From a virus, in IMG/VR virus record IMGVR_UViG_3300046513_000348, positions 1-64,000 of that record: a DNA stretch of 64,000 nucleotides. The stretch is one strand, 5' to 3'. The notes under the pieces are model-generated. The model made no database searches, had not been told where the DNA came from, and saw only the letters and a list, made by a program, of their open reading frames with translations. The stretch's first letter is position 1; every line of letters starts with the position of its first letter. The position numbers and the translations under genes are program-made. Shown here piece after piece: positions 42,238 to 51,186 of the stretch.

Positions 42238-43881
42238 TTAGCGGCGACCACGACCGCGGTAACGGTCACGATCTTCGTAGCGGTCATCGTAACGATCGTC
42301 GTAACGATCGGATACGTAACGGTCACGGAGGTCACGAACACGACGACCATTGCCACGGTCATCGCGGGAATCACGACGACGGCCATGGCGGTCACGATCT
42401 TCTTCGTCACGCAGTGCTGCACGCAGAACTGGGTTATCGTCGAAGATGTCACCACTGCGACGACCTTCACGATCATCACGATCGTCGCGGTCATCACGAT
42501 CATCACGATCACGACGGCTGCGACCACGGTCGCGATCACGGTCATCGTAATCGTCATCGCGATCACGGCTGCGACCACGATCACGATCTCGGTCACGTTC
42601 GCGATAACGACGCTCTTCTTCATCGCGTTCACGACGACGACGATCGCGTTCTTCCTGCTCTTCACGTTCACGCTCGCGACGCTCACGTTCGGCAGCTTCA
42701 CGCTTACGGCGCTCTTCTTCACGCGACAACTCGCTATCGCGCATTACCGTACGACCGCTGCTGACTGCCCGATCAGAACTTGAAGCGGAGTGTGCCTGAT
42801 CGGGCTTGGTCTTTCCCAGGCTGTCCGCCGTCGACGATGAAGTCGCACCGAGAGTCATGCGGCCACGAGGACGAGGAGCTTCTTCCTGTTGAGACGGACG
42901 CTCTTCACGAACTTCTTCGCGACGCACGTCATCCCGACGTTCGCTGCGAGTAGACTCAGGCCGACGCTCTTCTTCGACTTCACCCTCGTCACCGCGGTTG
43001 AGGTTCGGAATCGCACCAGCCAATTTCTCGACCTCGCCTTTGTTGTCGAAGATCTCGATCCAGACGCCCATGTCCTTCGGGAATTCCAGGAGCGAAGGCA
43101 TGTCGACCAGGTTCATGTACGGCTGCGCCGATTCGACCAGCTGATCGACGACTTTGAAGGTTGCACGGATCAGTGCTTCCATGAACGGCGCCGAGTTCGA
43201 GTTGATGCCCGCGTTGTAGGCGTCCTTGTTGTCGATCTCAGGGAAGATGAAGCGATACAGCGCGATCAGCATTTCGCGATCTTTGCCGGAGATCTTCACG
43301 CCATTGATCTTCTCTTCACCAGACATCAACTGCTGATAGATCGGGAAGGTGACGATTGCAGCACGGCCGTAAGTCTGGCCGCCGACCATGCCGCCCTTCT
43401 TGATGAAGATGTTGATGAATTGGTCGAGATCGTTGCGAGCACGAGTCTTCTTTTGCAGATCGTCAAAGCTGCTGACGGTCTTGTCGGACACGAGCTTCAG
43501 GGCATCCAGGACGCGACCTTGTTCGGTGGTCAGGTTTTTCTGGTTAGCCTGATCGTGAGCGATTGCGATCAGTTCCTTCATGAGGTAAGCGATGGACGCG
43601 TTCAGGCGCATCACAAACTGGTCACGCAGGTTTGCCAGGATATCGGAGATACCCAGGTTGTAGGATTCACGCAGCGGGTGGAAGCCGATGCGATTGTCCT
43701 TGCTCTTGATCTTCATCTGCTCACGAGTCGGCAGGAACACGCGTTTCCCGTCGATCGTTGCAGGGCGTTCGTCGTCGCCGATCACCAGCGAGACATAGCC
43801 GTCCTCGTCCACTTTCAGCCAGCCAATGGCCAGCAGGATTTTGTAGTAGTCAAGGACCAAGTCGCGATAACTTTTACTCAT
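42238..43881 (-). CDS. Mixed-charge (RD/RE-rich) protein
   Basis: 547 aa. Residues 1-300 are an ordinary globular helical domain with no recognised motif. Residues 305-400 are disordered. From about residue 395 to the end the sequence is dominated by Arg-Asp, Arg-Glu and Arg-Arg (RDRDRDRGRSRDRDDD, RDDRDDRDDRDDR), then SDRYDDRYDDRYEDRDRY and RGRGRR. This resembles mixed-charge domains of eukaryotic nuclear-speckle and splicing proteins, which drive condensates and nuclear retention. The tail motif is shared with the 655-aa protein at 56360. The underlying DNA is a degenerate CGATCACGA-type repeat. It may bind RNA/DNA or organise a phage compartment; this is inference. Confidence 0.85.
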   Translation of the reverse strand: MSKSYRDLVLDYYKILLAIGWLKVDEDGYVSLVIGDDERPATIDGKRVFLPTREQMKIKSKDNRIGFHPLRESYNLGISDILANLRDQFVMRLNASIAYLMKELIAIAHDQANQKNLTTEQGRVLDALKLVSDKTVSSFDDLQKKTRARNDLDQFINIFIKKGGMVGGQTYGRAAIVTFPIYQQLMSGEEKINGVKISGKDREMLIALYRFIFPEIDNKDAYNAGINSNSAPFMEALIRATFKVVDQLVESAQPYMNLVDMPSLLEFPKDMGVWIEIFDNKGEVEKLAGAIPNLNRGDEGEVEEERRPESTRSERRDDVRREEVREERPSQQEEAPRPRGRMTLGATSSSTADSLGKTKPDQAHSASSSDRAVSSGRTVMRDSELSREEERRKREAAERERREREREEQEERDRRRRERDEEERRYRERDRDRDRGRSRDRDDDYDDRDRDRGRSRRDRDDRDDRDDRDDREGRRSGDIFDDNPVLRAALRDEEDRDRHGRRRDSRDDRGNGRRVRDLRDRYVSDRYDDRYDDRYEDRDRYRGRGRR

Positions 43882-43901
43882 TATAATTTTCTCTTCCTAT
43901 T

Positions 43902-45341
43902 TTAAAAACCGAACCCGCGACCGCCGCCACCACCAGCAATATCGCTAGGCAGGAACTCGTCGAAGAGATCGTTGAAGTCACGTCCCATCTTGCGAACGTC
44001 ATCGAGCGAGTCGGTAACGATCGGAGATGCAAGTGCATTGGTAAACACAGGGATAACGAACCGGCCTTGGTTCTTGCCATCCCAGAACATCGTGAAGTCC
44101 ACCTCGCCGAATGCACGGCAAGTTACGTTCAGGCCGACATCGAAGTCGTTACCCGCGGTGATCGGCATCAGGAGCTCATCGATGATGCGATCTTCGAACA
44201 TGTCCAGGAACGGACCCAGCTCCATATCCTTCACGAACGAACGAGCGTTGGACGGAGTGAACGCCCACTTGTGACCGAGTTCCTGGTTGTGCACCTGGAA
44301 GCTGATCTGGTGGATACCGCATTCCATCATCAGTGCCGGGACGGCGATACCGACGAGGGCTGCGATGCGGTCTTCTTCTTCCTGGCCGTCGAGACGGTTG
44401 TACTCGTCGTAACGCGTAATGGCCTTTGCGTCATTGTCCAGCAGCAGCGGATTGGTACGACGCTCTGCATCCGGATCGATCTTCAGCAGGTCGTCGAAGG
44501 TGAAGTTATCCACCGTCACGTTCTTGCCTCGGATGTTCGAGATCTGGCGCAGGAAGATGTCGTCCGATGCATACGACTCTTGCACATAGCCTTGTGCGGT
44601 TGCGTTGATGTCTGCAACTGCATTGCCGTAGTCCGAATTCTCCAAGGCCTTTTGACGGCTATTGAGAACGCTGGCCATGAAGCGCGAGCCCAGGCGGTTG
44701 GAAGTGCTGGACTTGATGGCGTTCTTCGACAGCGTAGTACGCAGATCGGTAACGTCATCGACGAGTTCCATGGTCTGCTCGGAGTCGAGCGACGAGAACA
44801 CGTCTTCAGGACGCATCGTGAACAGACGATCATGGCGACGACGCAGGCCTGCGTTTTCGCGATCCGACAGAACGTCAGCGGTGTGGCTCGGAACGTACAC
44901 ACGCTCGTAACGACCGCTGCGGGTCTTTACGGTTTTCTCGGTGAGCATGAAGGTCGAGTTGACGTAGAACTCCATGTCATGATCGACGTGACGAGTCGTG
45001 AAGCCCACCGAATTGGTGTAGCCCATGATGACTTGCTTCAGGCGATCGCCGGTGCCGACTTCGATCATCAGCGTCAGGATGAAGCGGCCGCGACGGGTAC
45101 CCCAGCCATGCGGGATGTCGATGATGCCACGGGTCTCGTAGTCAGGAACGATGAATTGGTTTGCGATGTTCGCCAGGATGGAAGGAGTGAAACGACGGGA
45201 TTTCGCAAAGCGTTCCTCAATGCGATCAATCACGCCGCCTTTGACTTCGGTAACGTAGGGACGAAGGAACTGATCGGAGTACGTGCCCGATTCGATGATG
45301 TTCAGTTCTTCAACCCAGATTTTCAAGTCTTGCCTTTTCAT
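43902..45341 (-). CDS. Hypothetical protein with Gly-rich C-terminus
   Basis: 479 aa. No catalytic motif is recognised. The last residues are GGGGGRGFGF. It is internally mixed alpha/beta with moderately strong codon bias. The ATG follows AAGGAAGAAGC. It lies 16 bases after the 521-aa gene and 20 before the mixed-charge protein, so the three probably form an early operon driven from the promoter near 46963. The role is unknown. Confidence 0.7.
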   Translation of the reverse strand: MKRQDLKIWVEELNIIESGTYSDQFLRPYVTEVKGGVIDRIEERFAKSRRFTPSILANIANQFIVPDYETRGIIDIPHGWGTRRGRFILTLMIEVGTGDRLKQVIMGYTNSVGFTTRHVDHDMEFYVNSTFMLTEKTVKTRSGRYERVYVPSHTADVLSDRENAGLRRRHDRLFTMRPEDVFSSLDSEQTMELVDDVTDLRTTLSKNAIKSSTSNRLGSRFMASVLNSRQKALENSDYGNAVADINATAQGYVQESYASDDIFLRQISNIRGKNVTVDNFTFDDLLKIDPDAERRTNPLLLDNDAKAITRYDEYNRLDGQEEEDRIAALVGIAVPALMMECGIHQISFQVHNQELGHKWAFTPSNARSFVKDMELGPFLDMFEDRIIDELLMPITAGNDFDVGLNVTCRAFGEVDFTMFWDGKNQGRFVIPVFTNALASPIVTDSLDDVRKMGRDFNDLFDEFLPSDIAGGGGGRGFGF

Positions 45342-45357
45342 GCTTCTTCCTTAAGTT

Positions 45358-46923
45358 TTAAAAGTTGTACAAAGAGAGGAATTCTTTATTCCGCTGCTGT
45401 ACGTGGATGACGTATTCCGCCAATCTGATCCGAATGTCGTACCCCACTCGGTATGTTTTATTTGCAGAGCTTCCTCGGAACTCTGCGATCTGCTCATCGG
45501 AAAGGTTCAGGAACCAGGTGTGATCGGAGAGATCGTCACTCAGCTTCTTAATTTCCTCGATTGCTTCGTTGGTTGGGTTCGCCACCTTCTTGGTCGGATG
45601 TCGACGGTAGAAGGGGTAGAGCTCATTGAGTTTATCGACGAGCGCCTTCGGGATGTGAGCACGAGACTCATTACCGTAAGCACCATACCCTTCGGCATTC
45701 ATGCTGCGTGCAGTTGGAATGCCCGCCAGATCCTTGAAGCCCGTGTTCCAGAGCACGAATTGTGCAATACCGGCCAGGCGCAAGTTACTAGCTTTGTTGA
45801 TGTCCCACAACGCCCTTGCGGAGATGATGGGGCTGACGACCCAGCGGATCAGTTGGATTTGACATTCTTCCACGACATGGGGGCTCAGTTGGTCTGCGCT
45901 TTCCAATGCCCGGTCGAGATCGGCCATTTCCTGTTCCGTCAGTTCGTTCTTCAGCAACAGACGTGCCGCGATCTGGTAGACGTACTCGGTGTACTTCTCC
46001 ACGACCGTGAAGTCGCCAGGTGGAACCAGCGGCTTGTTCTTGTACTTCTCAGCACGAGAAGACGAGTCCTCGGACGAATCGTCCTCACCCGGATTGAGCT
46101 TTTCGAGGATCGCATTCTGATGGCTTTCATTCTGCGACAGCCGATTGCGAAGCGTCTTGTGCACAACCTGTACCAGGTGCGTATCCGTCGGCTCACGCGT
46201 CAGGCTTGCAACCACCAGGAACCGAACCAGGATGTTGGCGATCAGGTTCGTCAAGAACGTTTCCGAACCGATGCCGTTGATGGACGAACGAATGTCGATG
46301 TCGTTCTGCTTGACGTTCTTTGCCACATAGTGGTTCAGACGTTCCATCGCCGGACTCGAAATGAACTTCGTCTTCGAGATCAGGTAGTAAGCATTCAGGT
46401 CACGGAAGGTTGCTCCCGATTCCTTCTTGGTGGCTTCCACGAACTCGCCCCAGATTGGAGAGATGACGCGAAGCTTGATCACCATGAACACCAGTTCCCA
46501 ATAGTCCGAGACCAGATAGGTCTGCTCACGGCTACCAGGCTTTTCGTGCGAATACTTGTACTCGACATCGAGTTCTTCCGGGATCCAGATACCGCCGTGG
46601 AAACGCGTCCAGCGTTCGAAGTCTTCGGTGTCGTGCATATCCAACAGCTCTTCGACAACAGGACGAAGCTGAAGGATCAGGGAATTCACCTGGAAGGTAC
46701 CGTTGAAGATTTCCTTGGCTTCACGATACAACTCGAAGACGCGATCCTGCATCTCCGGATCTTGACGATTCCAGAATTTATTCAGCTGGGTGAAAGGTTC
46801 GTACGATCCTTTCTTAAAGGCCTGTTGGTAGGCTGACCCATTGAACTCGAGCGTTTCACCGCGGTGCTCGACGTGGATCATGCTCAGACCACCACCGCCT
46901 GCATGGAGAAACTTTACTTGCAT
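45358..46923 (-). CDS. Hypothetical protein, possible fifth subunit of the non-virion RNAP
   Basis: 521 aa from ATG 46923, chosen because AAAAGGAGCGTT precedes it; the frame open further upstream crosses the promoter. It is all helical in prediction-like reading, with an acidic Ser-rich insert (GEDDSSEDSSS) near residue 290. No known domain. I raise the phiKZ gp68-type non-virion polymerase subunit because of its size, its early-type promoter with exact TATATTAC, and its place among RNAP genes. There is no sequence motif to support that, so it remains a hypothesis. Confidence 0.55.
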   Translation of the reverse strand: MQVKFLHAGGGGLSMIHVEHRGETLEFNGSAYQQAFKKGSYEPFTQLNKFWNRQDPEMQDRVFELYREAKEIFNGTFQVNSLILQLRPVVEELLDMHDTEDFERWTRFHGGIWIPEELDVEYKYSHEKPGSREQTYLVSDYWELVFMVIKLRVISPIWGEFVEATKKESGATFRDLNAYYLISKTKFISSPAMERLNHYVAKNVKQNDIDIRSSINGIGSETFLTNLIANILVRFLVVASLTREPTDTHLVQVVHKTLRNRLSQNESHQNAILEKLNPGEDDSSEDSSSRAEKYKNKPLVPPGDFTVVEKYTEYVYQIAARLLLKNELTEQEMADLDRALESADQLSPHVVEECQIQLIRWVVSPIISARALWDINKASNLRLAGIAQFVLWNTGFKDLAGIPTARSMNAEGYGAYGNESRAHIPKALVDKLNELYPFYRRHPTKKVANPTNEAIEEIKKLSDDLSDHTWFLNLSDEQIAEFRGSSANKTYRVGYDIRIRLAEYVIHVQQRNKEFLSLYNF

Positions 46924-46962
46924 AACGCTCCTTTTGAAAAATTGTCTAAGTACTTCAATGCA

Positions 46963-46990
46963 GTAATATATCGCTGTATTTTCTTTAAAC
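46963..46990 (-). promoter_or_regulatory. Early-type promoter (TATATTAC core)
   Basis: On the minus strand an exact TATATTAC (46963-46970) preceded by an AT-rich block (reads AAAATACAGCGA next to the core). It is 40 bases before the 521-aa gene and just downstream of the SSB terminator. Confidence 0.7.
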
Positions 46991-47000
46991 GATAGTGTTT

Positions 47001-47026
47001 GCACAGCGGCCCGAAGGCCGCTGTGC
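47001..47026 (-). terminator. Terminator of the SSB gene
   Basis: An 11-bp perfect stem (GCACAGCGGCC) closing a TTCG tetraloop on the minus strand, 23 bases after the SSB stop codon. The downstream T-run is short, but the C(UUCG)G loop is highly stable. Confidence 0.75.
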
Positions 47027-47049
47027 TTTGATTAGGTTATGGGTATTGC

Positions 47050-47814
47050 TTAGAAGGGCATGTCGTCGTCGTCGCCGAAGCTGCTGCCGCCGCTATTGCC
47101 ACCACTGTAGCCACCCGACGAATCGTCGTTGCTGCTGTTGTTGTTTCCTTTCCAGCCACCGCCGCCACCGCCACGGTTGTTGTTGTAACCGCCGCCACCG
47201 CCGCCGTTACCCTTCCAGCCACCGCCACCGCCGCCTTGCTGCTTCGGTTCCGGATGCTTGTAGGTGACCAGGGAGACGCCGACCATGATCTTCGAGATCA
47301 GGTTGTACACGCCGCGTGCGACCAGGACCGAGATTTCCGCTTCCGTCACCGGCTGGCCGTTGACTTCGAAGTTGTGGAAACGGGTCGGTGCGAACGGGAA
47401 GTAGATCTTCGGACGGCTCTGGTTTTCCAGGTCTTCGACCATGATGTACACGACGCCGTCGGGACGCTTGCCGACTTCGACTTTCGCCACGTCGACCGGA
47501 CGCTTGTCTTGACCGCGAATCGACTTGCAGATGACGCTCGCTTTGATCGGGTCCTTGCTGCGGGTAACCATGTCCAGCTGTTCGAGGTGAACTTGCAGGT
47601 CCAGGATACCGAACTTGGCCTGGATACGGCCGAAGTTGTTTTCCTTGTCGCTCGGGTCGTTGGTGTAGACCGTGATGCCAGGGTTGTCGTTGTTCGCGTA
47701 GTACTGCAGCGTCGACCATGCCTTGATGCCCTTGACGGGGCAAGGAACGGACAACTGGATTTTCTTGGAATCGAGCAGGTTCTTGTCCCGCGCTTTGGGC
47801 TTGAAGTCAGCCAT
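47050..47814 (-). CDS. ssb: Single-stranded DNA-binding protein
   Basis: 254 aa. Residues 15-185 form a beta-rich domain consistent with an OB fold. Residues 193-245 are Gly/Asn/Ser-rich and flexible (GGGGGGWKGNGGGGGG). The protein ends in the acidic tip DDDDMPF, equivalent to the DDDIPF tip through which bacterial SSBs recruit partner enzymes. It coats single-stranded DNA during replication and recombination. Codon bias is strong, fitting the high copy number needed. The ATG follows GAGGC. The tip is the decisive evidence, since the OB core is diverged from E. coli SSB. Confidence 0.88.
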   Translation of the reverse strand: MADFKPKARDKNLLDSKKIQLSVPCPVKGIKAWSTLQYYANNDNPGITVYTNDPSDKENNFGRIQAKFGILDLQVHLEQLDMVTRSKDPIKASVICKSIRGQDKRPVDVAKVEVGKRPDGVVYIMVEDLENQSRPKIYFPFAPTRFHNFEVNGQPVTEAEISVLVARGVYNLISKIMVGVSLVTYKHPEPKQQGGGGGGWKGNGGGGGGYNNNRGGGGGGWKGNNNSSNDDSSGGYSGGNSGGSSFGDDDDMPF

Positions 47815-47884
47815 GTTTGCCTCTGCAATGAAAAAGTTGTTGAGGGTTTCGGACCATCAAACCATGAGTAGTCCGGGTAAATCT

Positions 47885-48724
47885 TTACATCATGTCTTTC
47901 ACGACTTCACGGAAGTATGGGTTCTGGAGTTTGCCCAGACTCATTCTTACTCGTGCATCAGTCGTCAAAGGACCCCAGTTATCCGCAATCGCAACTTCAA
48001 CAATCGCTTTGCGGAGCGCCGAGTCTTTCGGTGAAAAGAATTCCTTGTCTCCGAAGATACGAAGGAAGTACTGCGTAAAAGGAATCATCGAGAGTTCTTT
48101 GCCGTTATTGTACTTGGTGTACCACAGCGACTTATTCTTGATGGCACCAGTATGCGATTCAAGCAGATCAAGTTCGTCGAAATAACGATCAGAGACTAGG
48201 TCGAATGCAATGTGGGTTTGGATCAGGTAGCGAGCATCTTTGCGATCAGGCTTGATATCGGTATCGAACCCTTTCACATAGCCTTCGCCAACATCGTGCA
48301 GAAACTGCGAGATGCTTTTCTCCATCCGCTTACGTTCATCCTTCTGCTTTTGGGTCTGGTCGGATTTAAAGACAGAATGCTTATTGTAGCGGTTGTAGAT
48401 TTGTCGGTAATTAGGAAGATACAGAACCGGCGTCAGTCGAGAGTTCTCGGTGACTACCTTCTTGATCATTTCCCACTCGTCATGCATCAGTTCAGCAATG
48501 ATACCGGGCATGAGGAGGATGTTGATGTCGGATGTGTACGAACCAACGATGTTTCGGTAAAGAGTACGGGCATTCATCCAGTACTCGTCGTAGTTTAAAT
48601 GAGGAGGCTTCGGCCACTGACGTTCGGGATGAATTCCCATCAGCGATTCGAGAGCCAGAGAAGTTGGAATGTTGATCGGATATTGACCACGCTCCATCTT
48701 CTCTGTGAATGAGAAGACATTCAT
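47885..48724 (-). CDS. Hypothetical protein
   Basis: 279-aa helical protein, basic in the middle (QTQKQKDERKRMEKS near residue 120). There are two His-Asp pairs (LHDVGEGY near residue 140 and MHDEW near residue 80), but I cannot support an HD-hydrolase pattern. Its start overlaps the previous stop (ATGA) with no ribosome site of its own, so it is translated by coupling. It is the last gene of a run from the SbcD-like gene. Confidence 0.68.
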   Translation of the reverse strand: MNVFSFTEKMERGQYPINIPTSLALESLMGIHPERQWPKPPHLNYDEYWMNARTLYRNIVGSYTSDINILLMPGIIAELMHDEWEMIKKVVTENSRLTPVLYLPNYRQIYNRYNKHSVFKSDQTQKQKDERKRMEKSISQFLHDVGEGYVKGFDTDIKPDRKDARYLIQTHIAFDLVSDRYFDELDLLESHTGAIKNKSLWYTKYNNGKELSMIPFTQYFLRIFGDKEFFSPKDSALRKAIVEVAIADNWGPLTTDARVRMSLGKLQNPYFREVVKDMM

Positions 48725-49044
48725 GATTTTAATAAATGGTGGATCCAGCGATGCATGAACTCATGCTGTTCGATTGGATAGACGTCGTGACTTTTGTGGC
48801 TCGTGACCAATTGGAAATAGAACCAGGGATCGAGCGTGGCGCGACGGACCACTTCTTTCTCATTTACAAAAGTAATGTTGGTTCTTTTCAAAGGATGCCA
48901 TGGAGGCATTGGCATCTGAGCTTCACCAAAGCGGAAGTCGGAATAAAAAGCAGGTTCCACAATCCGAACCGTGGTGGCGATAAATGTTTTTTCGTGAGGA
49001 CGTAAGTTCAGGTTCGTTCGAATCGGAATCAGTCCGCCTATCAT
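48721..49044 (-). CDS. Hypothetical protein
   Basis: 107 aa, with a beta-rich first half and a basic, His-rich end. The ATG follows GAGGTGAAGAA. It overlaps both neighbours by ATGA junctions, a compact cistron of a coupled run. No family is recognised. Confidence 0.7.
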   Translation of the reverse strand: MIGGLIPIRTNLNLRPHEKTFIATTVRIVEPAFYSDFRFGEAQMPMPPWHPLKRTNITFVNEKEVVRRATLDPWFYFQLVTSHKSHDVYPIEQHEFMHRWIHHLLKS

Positions 49045-49193
49045 TTCTTCACCTCAGTGGCCTTGCTAAGCAGAACAACTGTGATTGCTGCCAACAGCAT
49101 TGTATTTTTACGCGGAGTCCCGATACGACCCGTCTTAACTTCCGGTTTCTTAATCGGGAACGCACTTGGACCAGTTGGACCTTTATGGCTCAT
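49041..49193 (-). CDS. Small membrane protein
   Basis: 50 aa from ATG 49193 (AGGTTCAGA upstream). It has a short basic N-terminal part and one hydrophobic helix (MLLAAITVVLLS, about residues 32-43). The upstream open frame belongs to another reading frame and is replaced by the 58-aa gene described below. It is coupled to the downstream gene by ATGA. Tiny single-helix proteins often modify host membrane proteins, but no function can be assigned. Confidence 0.65.
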   Translation of the reverse strand: MSHKGPTGPSAFPIKKPEVKTGRIGTPRKNTMLLAAITVVLLSKATEVKK

Positions 49194-49359
49194 TCTGAAC
49201 CTCCGCTCGTGGAAACGACAACCACAAGGCCAGGAAAATCTTGTAAAGGATTTCCCGGTTCTGTTGCTGAATTCTCGCCGAGCTACCATAGGGGCTTACG
49301 AGTGACACCCTGTAATCGGGTGTCTGTTTTACGTTTGGATCATAAGTCAAGAGAAGCAT
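49183..49359 (-). CDS. Small hypothetical protein (58 aa)
   Basis: A short gene: ATG 49359, preceded by AAGGAAGATGCA, runs 58 codons to a TAA at 49183, overlapping the next start by 11 bases. The product begins MLLLTYDPNVKQTPDYRVSL and contains an aromatic helix (REILYKIFLALWLSFP). It fills the whole gap after the SbcD-like gene with no stop in this frame, and has a ribosome site and operon spacing typical of this genome. A hairpin (GACACCC/GGGTGTC, 49304-49324) lies inside it. No homologue is known to me. Confidence 0.6.
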   Translation of the reverse strand: MLLLTYDPNVKQTPDYRVSLVSPYGSSARIQQQNREILYKIFLALWLSFPRAEVQNEP

Positions 49360-49370
49360 TGCATCTTCCT

Positions 49371-50561
49371 TTACATTACGGATGCCATGAGACTGTCAAA
49401 GTATTGTTTCTCTGACGGACGAAGAGTTTCGCTCATACGTTCTTCCACGATAGTTACGATGTTGGACTCATCAATGGTGAACGGAACGTAGTCTTTGTCT
49501 TCAGTTACTTCGACAATCTTCTCGGACGCATCCGCTTCTTCATCCAGAATTTTCTTGGAGAAGCGGATGAATGGGTATTGTGCTTGAAATGTATCGACCG
49601 CAGCGAGTAATGGGTGAGTTTTACGGGCAGCGATACGAATGTGAGAATGCAGATGATGGCGATCACAAAGATCACGAACTTGGGCAGTTGCCACGTCCAC
49701 GTCCTCATCCACTTCCACGGTCTTGAAAACCATTGCATGTTCGTTCACCTCGAACTTAGCGTGGAAGGTACCATCACGATGTACGATAGCACGAACGAAG
49801 CCTTTGTCTTCTTCCATGCCATGACGCTGACGATCAGGACTACCTTGTACGATTAGGTTACCACGTTGCTGGAACGTGTGGTCATGACCAATGAAACCGA
49901 GGTAGCGAATGATCGCGCGGTACGCTTCGGAATCGTGGAAACGGCGTACCTGACCAACGGGAACTTGGAAATCGAAGAATCCGTGCATGAGTGCAAAGTC
50001 AACTTTCTCCAAAGCACGAGTTTGCATCAGGTCACGGACCTGTCGGTAAGTTACTTCATCCGACGTATTCTTTTCATCAGGAATACAGAGAAGATGCAGG
50101 TCGTACTTCTCAATGTATTCGATCGACACTTCCTTGATGTAACGCAGGTCACACTTCTCGTGTTCTTCAGCGGCATCATTAATCGCAACAAACAGCTGCG
50201 ACTGTAAACGGTCGTGAGAAGGCGTACCTTCCAGAACGATAACAGTAATGCCAAGCTTCGCACAACGAGCAAGTAATCGGCGTATCCAAGAAGTGATGTG
50301 GGGAACGTCACGATGATTCAGCGGGAGACCTCGATCGAACACGTCGCCATTGATGAAGAGTAGGTCTAAACCCTTCAGGTACTTCGGCGTAAGTTTCTTC
50401 TCGAGGCCTCGGATTACGAATTCAGCAGGATTGGCTGCGTTTCCCAGATGGATATCTGAGATCGACAGAACATCAATCCGTGTCCAGTTCGTATTCGCCG
50501 ACACCGTCGTCGGGAACGCTTGCTCCAGCGAGTCCGACAGCTTTGTCTTTGTTGGGGTCAT
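49371..50561 (-). CDS. SbcD/Mre11-like metallophosphoesterase nuclease
   Basis: 396 aa. The phosphoesterase motifs are in order: SDIHLG at 35-40, GDVFDRG at 72-78, GTPSHD at 112-117 (in place of GNHD), MHG at 192-194 and GHDH at 225-228. These bind two metal ions in SbcD/Mre11/gp47 nucleases, which trim or open DNA ends. A 30-residue N-terminal extension precedes the core. The gene starts 89 bases inside the preceding reading frame, an unusually long overlap, with GGAAA before the ATG. No SbcC/gp46 partner is visible in the window. Confidence 0.85.
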   Translation of the reverse strand: MTPTKTKLSDSLEQAFPTTVSANTNWTRIDVLSISDIHLGNAANPAEFVIRGLEKKLTPKYLKGLDLLFINGDVFDRGLPLNHRDVPHITSWIRRLLARCAKLGITVIVLEGTPSHDRLQSQLFVAINDAAEEHEKCDLRYIKEVSIEYIEKYDLHLLCIPDEKNTSDEVTYRQVRDLMQTRALEKVDFALMHGFFDFQVPVGQVRRFHDSEAYRAIIRYLGFIGHDHTFQQRGNLIVQGSPDRQRHGMEEDKGFVRAIVHRDGTFHAKFEVNEHAMVFKTVEVDEDVDVATAQVRDLCDRHHLHSHIRIAARKTHPLLAAVDTFQAQYPFIRFSKKILDEEADASEKIVEVTEDKDYVPFTIDESNIVTIVEERMSETLRPSEKQYFDSLMASVM

Positions 50562-51186
50562 TTTCCAGGTTCAGCAAGTTGATGATTTTGTCTTGCTTAC
50601 CGTAGCGAGTGAAGATCTCGTTCCAGGTACGCATGTTCGCGTACACTTCTTCGGTAGGCTTCTGTTTGATGTGCATGCTCTGCAGCGTCCGGGAGAGGAA
50701 GGTCTGCGAAGCACTGGCGTCGACTTCTTTCAGGCGTGAGTAGTGGCGCTCGACGCGGGTCATCGACATGCCGCCAGGACGGCCTTGTTCCAGGACCGAG
50801 GTATCGAACATGGCGGGCACGGTGAACAGCACTTTGCCTTCGCTATCGATGATCTCGACGGGAACAGTCTCGCCGCCGGCGACTTTGTCGATCCAGGTAC
50901 GAACGTTCAGTTCCGGCGTCGGCTTGATTTCGTCAGCAAACAGCGGCAGGAAGTGTTCGATGAACAGTTCTTCCGGGAACTGGGACTTGGGTACTGCAGC
51001 CTGCAGTTGGCTTGCGATATCGGCGATATTCACGCTGATGCCCATGTTGCGGTTGCGCTGTACCTTGGCGAAGATCGCCATTGCTTCAGCATGTTTCGGA
51101 TGCGGCTGTGCCACATCATGCGGTGGTGCAACCGGACGAGGCGAAGTGCCATCCAGTTTCTGATCGAGTTTGTCTTGCGGATTCAT
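50473..51186 (-). CDS. Hypothetical protein
   Basis: 237-aa acidic protein with a Pro-rich N-terminal 30 residues and an extended acidic end (GVGEYELDTD). There is no recognised motif. It overlaps the SbcD-like gene by 89 bases and the 136-aa gene by an ATGA. The product has moderate codon bias. Because of the overlap it may be a partner of the nuclease; that is inference. Confidence 0.7.
   Translation of the reverse strand: MNPQDKLDQKLDGTSPRPVAPPHDVAQPHPKHAEAMAIFAKVQRNRNMGISVNIADIASQLQAAVPKSQFPEELFIEHFLPLFADEIKPTPELNVRTWIDKVAGGETVPVEIIDSEGKVLFTVPAMFDTSVLEQGRPGGMSMTRVERHYSRLKEVDASASQTFLSRTLQSMHIKQKPTEEVYANMRTWNEIFTRYGKQDKIINLLNLENDPNKDKAVGLAGASVPDDGVGEYELDTD

Noticed and set aside
42160-42783. 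Thr/Val/Ile-rich plus-strand frame and overlapping His/Asp-rich and Val-rich frames
   Set aside because: All are products of the repetitive DNA coding for the RD-rich tail read in other frames or on the other strand.
49304-49324. GACACCC/GGGTGTC hairpin as a terminator after the SbcD-like gene
   Set aside because: It lies inside the 58-codon gene and has no T-run on the minus strand.
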